Shown in pieces: positions 33,851-41,300 of a stretch of DNA of 64,000 nt. The stretch comes from Streptomyces althioticus. Its GTDB lineage: Bacteria; Actinomycetota; Actinomycetes; Streptomycetales; Streptomycetaceae. The notes under the pieces were generated by a model, which saw only the letters and a program-made list of their open reading frames with translations, had not been told where the DNA came from and did not search any database. Within the stretch, counting starts at the first letter, position 1, and every line of letters starts with the position of its first letter. Made by a program: the position numbers and the translations under genes. The stretch covers positions 1-64,000 of the forward strand of contig BMSW01000007.1 in assembly GCA_014649355.1 (NCBI GenBank). The letters run 5' to 3'.

Positions 33851-34639
33851 GTGAGAACCAGTTCCGTCCGTCGTACCGCGCTCGCCGCCTCCGCCGCCGC
33901 GCTGGCCCTGCTCGTCACCGCCTGCGGTGGCTCCGGCGACGACCAGGACAAGGCCGACGAGGGCAAGGGCAAGGCCGCGCCCAGCACCTCCGCCGCCGCG
34001 CCGGCGAAGACGCTCACCGCCGCCGAGCTGGAGAAGGCGGCCCTCGCGCAGTCGGACGTCAAGGGCGGGAAGGTCGCCACCAAGCTCCCCGCCACGGACG
34101 ACATCGCGGCCGAGAAGGTGGAGACGCAGGACGCCGCCTGCCTGCCGCTGGCGCACGCCCAGGCAGGCGTGGCCCAGGGTGAGCCGGCCGCGTCCGTGAA
34201 GCGGTCCTGGACCGGTGAGCCGGTGAAGCCGTCCGCGGACACCAAGCCCGAGGAGGCCCTCCTGGCCGCTCTGGACACGGAGAAGGTGCTGATCAACCTC
34301 GCCTCCTACGAGGGTGACGGCGCCGAGCAGGCCGTGAAGGGTGTCGTCGAGGCGGCCGAGAAGTGCGCGGGCGGGTTCAAGGCCACCCTCGTCGGCGAGC
34401 CGCTGGACGTCGTGAAGGTCGCCACCGGCGACGCGCCCGAGGGCGGCGACGAGGGCGCCGCCGTCACGCTGACCGTGGCCGCCGACGAGGGCGTCAAGGC
34501 GCCCGCCAAGATCGTCCTGGTGCGCAAGGGCTCGACCGTGGTCACCTTCAGCGCCGTGAACCTGGCGTCCATGGCCACCGGCAAGGACTTCGAGGTCCCG
34601 GCGGACGTCGTCGCCGCCCAGGTCGGCAAGCTCGGCTGA
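33851..34639 (+). CDS. lipoprotein of unknown function
   Basis: Protein of 262 aa from GTG 33851. Signal peptide RTALAASAAALALLVTACGG has a lipobox (VTAC), then a Lys/Asp/Ala-rich linker and a domain of about 210 residues with two further Cys (AACLPLAHAQ, EKCAGGF). No enzymatic motif. A similar layout is seen in many Streptomyces surface lipoproteins of unknown role. Divergent from coaA. A strong terminator follows. Confidence 0.82.
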   Translation: MRTSSVRRTALAASAAALALLVTACGGSGDDQDKADEGKGKAAPSTSAAAPAKTLTAAELEKAALAQSDVKGGKVATKLPATDDIAAEKVETQDAACLPLAHAQAGVAQGEPAASVKRSWTGEPVKPSADTKPEEALLAALDTEKVLINLASYEGDGAEQAVKGVVEAAEKCAGGFKATLVGEPLDVVKVATGDAPEGGDEGAAVTLTVAADEGVKAPAKIVLVRKGSTVVTFSAVNLASMATGKDFEVPADVVAAQVGKLG

Positions 34640-34650
34640 CGCGGAACCTC

Positions 34651-34679
34651 TCCCACCGGTGCCTCGTGCACCGGTGGGA
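34651..34679 (+). terminator. terminator after lipoprotein gene
   Basis: A perfect 12-bp stem (TCCCACCGGTGC / GCACCGGTGGGA) with a 5-nt loop CTCGT is followed by AATTTCCGATTT. Confidence 0.82.
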
Positions 34680-34728
34680 ATTTCCGATTTCGGGCACGCG
34701 GAGGCCGTTTTCGGCGGCTGACGGACCG

Positions 34729-34734
34729 TAGGCT
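34729..34734 (+). promoter_or_regulatory. -10 box of probable leaderless promoter (glmS)
   Basis: TAGGCT ends 7 nt before the glmS ATG at 34742. No ribosome-binding site lies between, so the transcript may start at the ATG. Confidence 0.45.
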
Positions 34735-34741
34735 GCCCGGC

Positions 34742-36589
34742 ATGTGCGGAATCGTGGGTTACGTGGGGCCGCAGTCGGCGCTTGACGTCGTGACGGCCGG
34801 ACTGAAGCGACTGGAGTACCGGGGCTACGACTCGGCGGGCGTCGCCGTGCAGGCCGACGGCGGACTGGCCACGGCGAAGAGGGCCGGGAAGCTGGTCAAC
34901 CTGGAGAAGGAGCTGGGCGATCGGCCCCTGCCGGCCGGGACGACCGCGATCGGGCACACCCGGTGGGCCACCCACGGCGGGCCCACCGACGCCAACGCCC
35001 ACCCGCACATGGACAACGCGGGCCGGGTCGCCGTCGTCCACAACGGCATCATCGAGAACTTCGCCGCCCTGCGCGAGGAGTTGACCGAACGCGGGCACGA
35101 ACTGGCCTCCGAGACCGACACCGAGGTCGTCGCCCACCTCCTCGCCGAGGAGTACTCCGCCTGCGCCGACCTCGCCGAGGCGATGCGGCTGGTGTGCCGG
35201 CGGCTGGAGGGCGCCTTCACGCTGGTGGCCGTGCACGCCGATGAGCCGGAGGTGGTGGTGGGTGCGCGGCGTAACTCCCCCCTCGTGGTGGGGGTCGGGT
35301 CGGGGGAGTCGTTCCTCGCCTCGGACGTCGCCGCGTTCATCGCGCACACCCGTGAGGCGATCGAGCTGGGCCAGGACCAGGTGGTCGAGCTGCGCCGGGA
35401 CGCGGTGACGGTGACGGACTTCGACGGGGCGCCCGCCGACGTCCGGGAGTACCACGTCGACTGGGACGCCTCCGCCGCCGAGAAGGGCGGCTACGACTAC
35501 TTCATGCTCAAGGAGATCGCCGAGCAGCCGAAGGCGGTCGCCGACACCCTGCTGGGCCGCATCGACGGATCGGGCTCGCTGACCCTGGACGAGGTGCGCA
35601 TCCCGGCGAACGTGCTGCGCGAGGTCGACAAGGTCGTCATCGTCGCCTGCGGCACCGCCTTCCACGCCGGGCTCATCGCCAAGTACGCCATCGAGCACTG
35701 GACGCGTGTGCCGTGCGAGGTGGAGCTGGCGAGCGAGTTCCGCTACCGCGACCCGATCCTGGACCAGCAGACGCTCGTCGTCGCCATCTCCCAGTCCGGC
35801 GAGACCATGGACACGCTGATGGCGCTGCGGCACGCGCGGGAGCAGGGCGCCAAGGTGCTGGCCATCTGCAACACCAACGGGTCGACCATCCCGCGGGAGT
35901 CGGACGCCGTGCTGTACACGCACGCCGGTCCGGAAGTCGCGGTCGCGTCGACGAAGGCCTTCCTGACGCAGCTGGTCGCCTGCTATCTCGTCGCGCTGTA
36001 CCTGGGGCAGGTGCGCGGGACCAAGTACGCCGACGAGATCCGGGCCGTGGTGCGTGACCTCGGGTCGATCTCCGGGGCCGTCGAGCGCGTCCTGGAGACC
36101 ATGGAGCCCGTGCGGGAGCTCGCCCGGTCGTTGGTGGAGAAGAACACGGTTCTCTTCCTGGGGCGGCACGTCGGTTACCCCGTGGCGCTGGAAGGTGCGC
36201 TGAAGCTGAAGGAGCTCGCCTACATGCACGCCGAGGGGTTCGCGGCGGGTGAGCTGAAGCACGGGCCCATCGCGTTGATCGAGGACGACCTGCCGGTGGT
36301 CGTGGTGGTGCCGTCGCCGCGCGGGCGGTCCGTGCTGCACGACAAGATCGTGTCCAACATCCAGGAGATCCGCGCGCGCGGCGCCCGGACCATCGTGGTC
36401 GCGGAGGAGGGGGACGACGCGGTCGTCCCGTACGCCGACCATCTGATCCGTGTCCCGGTCACGCCCACGCTGCTCCAGCCGCTGGTCGCGACCGTGCCGT
36501 TGCAGGTGTTCGCCTGCGAGCTGGCCACCGCCCGCGGCAACGAGGTGGACCAGCCGCGGAACCTCGCCAAGTCGGTGACCGTGGAGTGA
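34742..36589 (+). CDS. glmS: glutamine--fructose-6-phosphate aminotransferase
   Basis: Protein of 615 aa. Catalytic Cys2 of the Ntn glutaminase domain (MCGIVGYVGPQSA), GHTRWATHGGPTDANAHPH for glutamine binding, then two SIS domains (VACGTAFHAGL, ISQSGETMDT) and the usual C-terminus LAKSVTVE. It makes glucosamine-6-P from fructose-6-P and glutamine, feeding GlmM upstream. No glmS ribozyme-like leader is possible because the ATG lies only 63 nt after a terminator. Confidence 0.98.
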   Translation: MCGIVGYVGPQSALDVVTAGLKRLEYRGYDSAGVAVQADGGLATAKRAGKLVNLEKELGDRPLPAGTTAIGHTRWATHGGPTDANAHPHMDNAGRVAVVHNGIIENFAALREELTERGHELASETDTEVVAHLLAEEYSACADLAEAMRLVCRRLEGAFTLVAVHADEPEVVVGARRNSPLVVGVGSGESFLASDVAAFIAHTREAIELGQDQVVELRRDAVTVTDFDGAPADVREYHVDWDASAAEKGGYDYFMLKEIAEQPKAVADTLLGRIDGSGSLTLDEVRIPANVLREVDKVVIVACGTAFHAGLIAKYAIEHWTRVPCEVELASEFRYRDPILDQQTLVVAISQSGETMDTLMALRHAREQGAKVLAICNTNGSTIPRESDAVLYTHAGPEVAVASTKAFLTQLVACYLVALYLGQVRGTKYADEIRAVVRDLGSISGAVERVLETMEPVRELARSLVEKNTVLFLGRHVGYPVALEGALKLKELAYMHAEGFAAGELKHGPIALIEDDLPVVVVVPSPRGRSVLHDKIVSNIQEIRARGARTIVVAEEGDDAVVPYADHLIRVPVTPTLLQPLVATVPLQVFACELATARGNEVDQPRNLAKSVTVE

Positions 36590-36626
36590 GGTGCGCGGTG
36601 CCGGAGGGCGGCGGTGAACGGCGATC

Positions 36627-36632
36627 TAGGGT
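36627..36632 (+). promoter_or_regulatory. -10 box of probable leaderless promoter (acpS)
   Basis: TAGGGT ends 6 nt before the acpS ATG at 36639; no ribosome-binding site is visible. Confidence 0.4.
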
Positions 36633-36638
36633 GCTCGC

Positions 36639-37010
36639 ATGAGCATCATCGGAGTCGGGATCGACGTCGCCGAGATCGAGCGGTTCGCCGCGTCGCTGGA
36701 ACGCACGCCCGCGCTGGCGCGGCGGCTCTTCGTGGAGAGCGAGCTGCTGCTGCCCAGCGGGGAGCGGCGCGGCATCGCCTCCCTGGCGGCGCGGTTCGCC
36801 GCCAAGGAGGCCCTGGCCAAGGCGCTCGGGGCGCCCGCGGGGCTGTACTGGACCGACGCCGAGGTGTGGTGCGAGGACAGCGGGCAGCCGCGGCTGCGGG
36901 TGAAGGGAACCGTCGCCGCCCGGGCGGAGGAGCTGGGGGTGCGTTCCTGGCACGTCTCGCTCAGCCACGACGCCGGGGTGGCCTCGGCGGTCGTGATCGC
37001 GGAGGGGTGA
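36639..37010 (+). CDS. acpS: holo-[acyl-carrier-protein] synthase
   Basis: Protein of 123 aa. GVGIDVAEIERF holds the metal ligand Asp9, and FAAKEALAKALG holds Glu57; WHVSLSHDAGVASAVV is the third family motif. It transfers phosphopantetheine from CoA to ACP, linking coaA upstream to fatty-acid and polyketide synthesis. A small membrane peptide gene starts 7 nt after the stop. Confidence 0.95.
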   Translation: MSIIGVGIDVAEIERFAASLERTPALARRLFVESELLLPSGERRGIASLAARFAAKEALAKALGAPAGLYWTDAEVWCEDSGQPRLRVKGTVAARAEELGVRSWHVSLSHDAGVASAVVIAEG

Positions 37011-37017
37011 CCTGCCG

Positions 37018-37143
37018 GTGGTTTCCGCCTGGCCCGGGGTGGCCGTCGACCTTCCCGTCTGGGGCGATGTGCTCCTTCTGGTCGCCGCCGTCCTGACCGT
37101 CGTTTTCGCCCTCGTACGCCTCCTGAGAAAAATTCGTCGATGA
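37018..37143 (+). CDS. 41-residue membrane peptide
   Basis: A short frame from GTG 37018 encodes 41 residues. The middle (VLLLVAAVLTVVFALVRLL) is one clear transmembrane segment, preceded by VSAWPGVAVDLPVWGD and ended by basic RKIRR. GGAGGGG lies 10 nt upstream, inside the end of acpS, giving likely translational coupling. No family recognised; the hydrophobic profile and ribosome-binding site are the only evidence. Confidence 0.55.
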   Translation: MVSAWPGVAVDLPVWGDVLLLVAAVLTVVFALVRLLRKIRR

Positions 37144-37223
37144 GAGTGCGTGCATCCAGGAAGTGGGGGTACAGGCAGGGAGCCGGTATCGGAGCGGGGG
37201 CATCAATGAGGGAGGGCTTTACT

Positions 37224-38072
37224 GTGACGTCGACAATGGCACGGACGGACCAGGCGCAGAGCGTGACCGAGCTGCCGGAGGTCGCGAATCCCGGCCAGGT
37301 CGCGCCGCAGGACGCGCGTGAACTGTCCCGGCAGTTCTTCCGGCGGCTGACGGAGCTGGAGGAAGGTACTCACGAGTACCAGTACGCGCGCAACACGCTG
37401 ATCGAGATGAACATGTCTCTCGTCCGCTACGCGGCCGGCCGGTTCCGCAGCCGCGGCCCGGAGGAGATGGAGGACATCGTCCAGGTCGGCATGATCGGTC
37501 TGATCAAGGCCATCGACCGGTTCGAGCTCTCCCGCGAGGTCGAGTTCACCTCCTTCGCGATCCCCTACATCGTCGGCGAGATCAAGCGCTTCTTCCGTGA
37601 CACCTCGTGGTCCGTGCACGTGCCGCGGCGGCTCCAGGAGGCCCGGGTGCAGCTCGCCCGCGCCACCGAGGAACTGCGCAGCCGGCTGGGGCGCACGCCC
37701 ACGACCGCCGAGCTGGCCACGCTGATGAGCCTCACCGAGGCCGAGGTCAACGAGGCCCGGCTGGCCGCCAACGGCTACAACTCCGCCTCCCTCGACGCCG
37801 CCATCGGCAGCGAGCCGGACGGCGAGTCCGTCCTCGCCGACTTCATCGGCGCCGAGGACGCGGCGCTGGGTCTGGTCGAGGACTTCCACGCCCTCGCCCC
37901 GATGATCGCCGAGCTGGACGAGCGCGAGCGGAAGATCGTCCACTGGCGGTTCGTTGAGGAGCTGACGCAGGCGGAGATCGGTGAGCGGCTGGGCTGCTCG
38001 CAGATGCACGTGTCGCGGCTGCTGTCGCGGACGCTGAAGCGGCTGCGGGCGGGGATGCTCTCCACCAACTGA
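37224..38072 (+). CDS. SigB/SigF/SigG-type RNA polymerase sigma factor
   Basis: Protein of 282 aa from GTG 37224, preceded by GGAGGG at 7 nt; ATG 37206 would add 6 residues. Region 2 is EYQYARNTLIEMNMSLVRYA and EDIVQVGMIGLIKAIDRFE, region 3 is VPRRLQEARVQLARATEELR, and region 4 HTH is LTQAEIGERLGCSQMHVSRL. Streptomyces have about nine of these stress or development sigmas. No anti-sigma gene lies next to it, so its control is not visible. Confidence 0.9.
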   Translation: MTSTMARTDQAQSVTELPEVANPGQVAPQDARELSRQFFRRLTELEEGTHEYQYARNTLIEMNMSLVRYAAGRFRSRGPEEMEDIVQVGMIGLIKAIDRFELSREVEFTSFAIPYIVGEIKRFFRDTSWSVHVPRRLQEARVQLARATEELRSRLGRTPTTAELATLMSLTEAEVNEARLAANGYNSASLDAAIGSEPDGESVLADFIGAEDAALGLVEDFHALAPMIAELDERERKIVHWRFVEELTQAEIGERLGCSQMHVSRLLSRTLKRLRAGMLSTN

Positions 38073-38664
38073 GGGTCTCAGCTCTTTCAGCGGGGCTCGG
38101 AGCACTGTCGCTCCGTCCCTCCCGGAGGGCGTGAATACGAGGCAGACGGATCGGCCGGGTGATCTCCCGGCCGGCCAAGCATGGCAGCGGGGCCTCCTGC
38201 GGCTCGTGGATGTCGGACGAGCGGCGGGGGGCCCTTTGTGCTGCGGTTTTCCGTGTCGTCGCCGCCGGGGTCGTCGGCGTCCGGCGGCTCGGTTCCCTGT
38301 CGCGTGATCGTTCCGCTCACCGGTTCGCGGCGGCCGCCGGCCGTCGCCGGCGACTCCTCGGCGCCGTCCGCGCGCGCCCCGCCCCGGCGGCCGAAGACGC
38401 CGTCATCCCCACAGGACACGCAGCCCGGGAGGCGGCTTTTCCGGGTGAGGGCGGCCACCGCTGCGCCCCGCACGCCTGTCCCTGCCCCGCGTCGGTTGCC
38501 GACGGCGGCCGGTGGTGATCACGCCGAGGTCCTGTGCACGTCCGGTTCCTGAGTGCCTTGACGGTGGCGTCGGACCTCCATAGTCTAACGGCGTTAGGAA
38601 ATCTAACGTCGTTAGATCGGCTCTGTGGGCCGGTCCTGCGCCGTTCCAGGTCAAGGAGACTCAC
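38073..38664 (+). other. noncoding interval with weak hairpin and TetR-type operators
   Basis: Nothing convincing as a gene was found in these 590 nt. A weak 6-bp hairpin (38098-38115) follows the sigma gene. The sequence between 38120 and 38560 is GC-rich without a consistent coding pattern. The end contains the two operators described separately. Confidence 0.5.
38585..38616 (+). promoter_or_regulatory. double TetR-type operator upstream of NTF2-like gene
   Basis: Two inverted repeats lie 18 bp apart centre to centre: CTAACGGCGTTAG (38585-38597) and TCTAACGTCGTTAGA (38602-38616). A third related site, CTAACAACGTTAA, lies at 39993-40005 upstream of the tetR gene. The shared motif CTAACGNCGTTAG makes that regulator the likely binder. 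Confidence 0.72.
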
Positions 38665-39240
38665 ATGCGTACGCGTCATCTCGTTCCCGGCCTCGCTGTC
38701 GGAGTGGCCGCGGCGGCTCTGATAGCCGGAACCGCCGGAGCCGGCTCCGCGGCCCCTTCCGAGGCGGCGGCCGGACCGCGTGCCGGGCAGGCCGGGACGC
38801 AGCAGCAGCTCGTCGGCGCGCCGAAACACCGGGAGGAGCGGGTGCCGGCGATCGGGCGGCGCTGGGCCGCCGCCTGGACGACGGGCGACACCCGGGATCT
38901 GGCCCGTCTGTACACCAAGGACGCGGTCTACACCGACCGTGCCCTGGGCCTGGTGTTCCGCGGTTCCGAGGGGGTCGAGGAGTGGGAGACCGGGTCCCGG
39001 CAGCTCATCGAGAATCTCGCCTTCGAGGCGACCGGTGGGTTCCGCGGGGGTGACGGGGTCGTGGTCGAGGGGGTGTTCAGCGGCCACATCGTGGGTGCGC
39101 CTCGCCCCTTCGCGGTCCCGCTCGTGACGGTGCTGCGGTTGCGCGGCAATCTCATCCAGTCGAGCAACGACTACTACAACAGGGGCGAGATCCTCAGCGA
39201 ATCCGGCCTGCCCGCGGACTGGACCCCGCCCGGCAGCTGA
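38665..39240 (+). CDS. secreted SnoaL/NTF2-like protein
   Basis: Protein of 191 aa with AAGGAG upstream of the ATG. Signal peptide (RTRHLVPGLAVGVAAAALIA, cleavage near GSAA). The mature part has the SnoaL-like layout: RWAAAWTTGDTRDLARLYTK, DAVYTDRA, then a Gly-rich beta-sheet and NDYYNRGEIL. Such folds bind small hydrophobic ligands or act as isomerases or cyclases; substrate unknown. Likely repressed by the TetR protein encoded convergently, because both genes carry the same operator. Confidence 0.78.
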   Translation: MRTRHLVPGLAVGVAAAALIAGTAGAGSAAPSEAAAGPRAGQAGTQQQLVGAPKHREERVPAIGRRWAAAWTTGDTRDLARLYTKDAVYTDRALGLVFRGSEGVEEWETGSRQLIENLAFEATGGFRGGDGVVVEGVFSGHIVGAPRPFAVPLVTVLRLRGNLIQSSNDYYNRGEILSESGLPADWTPPGS

Positions 39241-39316
39241 TGTCCTCGGGCAGGTCGGCGAGCAGGTCCGGTCCGGTCTCGCGGATACCGTGCCGGACTC
39301 CCTGTCGTGTCGGTGT

Positions 39317-39919
39317 CTAGCCGTTCACGGGAGAGTCGGCCCGCCAGCCGCGAAGCAGTGTCTGCGTCGCCTTCCGGGCGAGCTGCTGGGCGCGCTCGTT
39401 GCCGACGGTGCCGATGCGGCCGAGCGACGCTATGCCGGACAGAGTCCCCCAGACGATGTCGCAGGCCTCGTCGAAATCGGCCAGGACCACGTCGTGGGCG
39501 TCCGACCAGCTGGTGAGGAGTTCCCTCAGGAGGTCGATCATGGGGACGGCCGCGTGCAGGCGCTCGTCCGCGTCGACGGTGTTGTCGTTCATCACCTGGT
39601 AGAGGTGCGGATGCTCGCCGGCGAAGCGGACGCTCTCGGACGCGAGCAACAGGAAGCGCCGGTCGATGTCGGGCTCCTCGGCGGCCTGCCGCAGCTCGGC
39701 GGTCATCAGCCGGTGGCCGTGGGCGACGAGCTCCAGCACGAGCGCGTCCTTGTTGGCGAAGTGCTGATAGACCACGGGCGCGGAGTATTCGACGGCATCG
39801 GCTATGCGCCGGATCGTCAGCGCCGTGACGCCGTCGTTCTCGAGGATGTGCAACGCCGCCTCGATGATGCGTCCACGGGTGATCGCGCGTTCGCGGGCCC
39901 GCCTTGTGCTGGCCGGCAT
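39317..39919 (-). CDS. TetR family regulator
   Basis: Protein of 200 aa. The N-terminal HTH is RGRIIEAALHILENDGVTAL, TIRRIADAVEYSAPVVYQHF, FANKDALV. The C-terminal ligand domain resembles the WHG-type TetR C-domain (MNDNTVDADERL). The start ATG lies 75 nt from a CTAACAACGTTAA site. It is convergent with the NTF2-like gene, whose promoter carries two better copies, so the most direct reading is autoregulation plus control of that gene. Confidence 0.9.
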   Translation of the reverse strand: MPASTRRARERAITRGRIIEAALHILENDGVTALTIRRIADAVEYSAPVVYQHFANKDALVLELVAHGHRLMTAELRQAAEEPDIDRRFLLLASESVRFAGEHPHLYQVMNDNTVDADERLHAAVPMIDLLRELLTSWSDAHDVVLADFDEACDIVWGTLSGIASLGRIGTVGNERAQQLARKATQTLLRGWRADSPVNG

Positions 39920-39992
39920 GGTGGGCGCCTCGCTTCCAGCATGTCCTCGGCATGCGCCGCCGGGGCCGGCGGCGCATCACGGCCCAGCCATC

Positions 39993-40005
39993 CTAACAAC
40001 GTTAA
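39993..40005 (-). promoter_or_regulatory. TetR-type operator upstream of tetR gene
   Basis: CTAACAACGTTAA is a near match to the two operators at 38585-38616 (one internal change, arms TAAC/GTTA kept). Expected to mediate autoregulation. Confidence 0.55.
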
Positions 40006-40105
40006 ATGATCTCGGCGGGCCCGCCGTGTGCAGCACGGCCGGCTCGGCGGGGTGGCCCCACAGGGCTGACCGGTGCAGGCGTCACCCCGAGATGGGGTGG
40101 CCCCG

Positions 40106-40558
40106 TCAGCCTTGGTCGTCCCGCAGGGAGCGGGTCATCGTCCGCAGGATGCGGAGTGCGTCCGACTGCTCGGCGGGGGACAGGCCGGCCAGCATCCTGG
40201 CCTCGACGGAACGGACGGCTCTGCTGGCCGCTTCGAGGTCCTGCCGGCCGCGCGGCGTGAGTCGTGCGGGAAGGGCCTTCCCTGCGGGCGCCTGTGCGGG
40301 TCTGGTCACGTAACCGTCTTGTTCCAGGGTCTGGAGCAGCACGTTCATCGTCTGCCGTGTCACGAACGCGCCTCGTGCGAGTTCGGAGTTCGACAGGCCG
40401 GGCCGTTGGGCGAGCAGCTCGAGGCAGGAGTAGTGCGTGATGTTCATCCCGAGAGGGCGCAACACCTCTTCCATGGCTGTGCGCAGGGCGCTCGAGGCCT
40501 CTTTCAGCAGGTATCCCAGTGACGTCTCCAGGTCGACGCCGTCCCCTCTTTGACTCAT
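40106..40558 (-). CDS. MarR family regulator
   Basis: Protein of 150 aa from the ATG at 40556-40558. The winged HTH is SNSELARGAFVTRQTMNVLL and TLEQDGYVTRPAQ, with a following basic wing (RLTPRGRQDLEAA). It is divergent from a VOC-family gene, with two perfect 16-bp palindromes in the 60-nt gap, one overlapping its own start codon. This predicts repression of both genes and release by a small ligand. Confidence 0.92.
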   Translation of the reverse strand: MSQRGDGVDLETSLGYLLKEASSALRTAMEEVLRPLGMNITHYSCLELLAQRPGLSNSELARGAFVTRQTMNVLLQTLEQDGYVTRPAQAPAGKALPARLTPRGRQDLEAASRAVRSVEARMLAGLSPAEQSDALRILRTMTRSLRDDQG

Positions 40559-40600
40559 GTCAGTATTCTGACATAGAGTCTGCGTGTCAGAAAACTGACA
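40558..40600 (+). promoter_or_regulatory. two MarR operators in divergent promoter
   Basis: TGTCAGTATTCTGACA (40558-40573) and TGTCAGAAAACTGACA (40585-40600) are perfect TGTCAG-N4-CTGACA palindromes, 27 bp centre to centre. They lie between the marR start and the VOC gene. Confidence 0.85.
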
Positions 40601-40618
40601 CCGAATGAGGAGTTCATC

Positions 40619-40987
40619 ATGCCCGTCACCGGCCCCGACTTCATCTCGCTGCAGGTGCGCGACCGTGACGCCTCGCAGGCGTTCTACGAGCAGTACCTGG
40701 GCCTCGTCCGCTCGCCGGCCGGACCCCCGCACGCCGTCGTCTTCGACACGAAGCCCATCGCGTTCGCCCTGCGCGACGTCGTTCCCGGCACGGATCTGGC
40801 ACCCGCCGCTCGGCCCGGCATCGGCGCCGCGATCTGGCTCCACGCCACCGAGGTCGAGGCGATCCACGACGCGCTCGTCGCCGACGGTCACACGATCGTC
40901 TCCGCACCGATCGACGGCCCCTTCGGCCGGACCTTCACCTTCGCCGACCTCGACGGCTACCACGTCACCCTCCACGACCGCACGTGA
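40619..40987 (+). CDS. VOC (glyoxalase/bleomycin-resistance) family protein
   Basis: Protein of 122 aa. FISLQVRDRDASQAFYEQYL begins the first beta-alpha-beta module, FGRTFTFADLDGYHVTLHD ends the second. VOC proteins are metal enzymes or antibiotic-binding proteins. Here the first-module metal ligand position is occupied by Ser/Gln rather than His, so binding rather than catalysis cannot be excluded. Divergent from marR and sharing its operators. Confidence 0.85.
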   Translation: MPVTGPDFISLQVRDRDASQAFYEQYLGLVRSPAGPPHAVVFDTKPIAFALRDVVPGTDLAPAARPGIGAAIWLHATEVEAIHDALVADGHTIVSAPIDGPFGRTFTFADLDGYHVTLHDRT

Positions 40988-41077
40988 GCCGCGACGACCC
41001 GCATGCGCGGTCGGCCATGGCAGCTTCCAGGAGCCGCTCCCCGACCGCACCGAGGTGCCGCCGAGGGTGATGGCCGA

Positions 41078-41290
41078 CGCGCGGATGCCCGCTTCCAGCG
41101 GTGCGGGGCGCCGCTTCCGGCGGTTCGGGGCGCTGCTTCGTGCGGTGCGGGGCGCCGCTTCGTGCGGGGTACCCGCGACGCGCGGATGCCCGCTTCCGGT
41201 GGTGCGGGGCGCCGCTTCGTGCGGGGTACCCGCGACGCGCGGATGCCCGCTTCCGGTGGTGCGGGGCGCCGCTTCGCGCGGGGCGCGCCC
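41078..41290 (+). repeat. 57-bp tandem repeats
   Basis: Two adjacent 57-bp units (41146-41202, 41203-41259) share GCGGGGTACCCGCGACGCGC and GGATGCCCGCTTCCGGTGG. A third partial unit starts at 41260, and degenerate units precede from 41078. The block fills the noncoding interval 40988-41300 between the VOC gene and a convergent gene. No gene seen in it. The units contain GGGGTACCC and could form a cruciform or terminator-like series. Confidence 0.8.
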
Positions 41291-41300
41291 GTCGAACCGG

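Noticed and set aside
33740..36442. 900-codon minus-strand frame across the lipoprotein and glmS genes
   Set aside because: Antisense shadow of glmS; no recognisable domain and no start signal.
38181..38552. 123-codon frame in the gap after the sigma factor gene
   Set aside because: Pro/Arg/Ser noise typical of GC-rich noncoding DNA; no ribosome-binding site or family match.
41078..41290. possible CRISPR array
   Set aside because: Head-to-tail 57-bp units without unique spacers.
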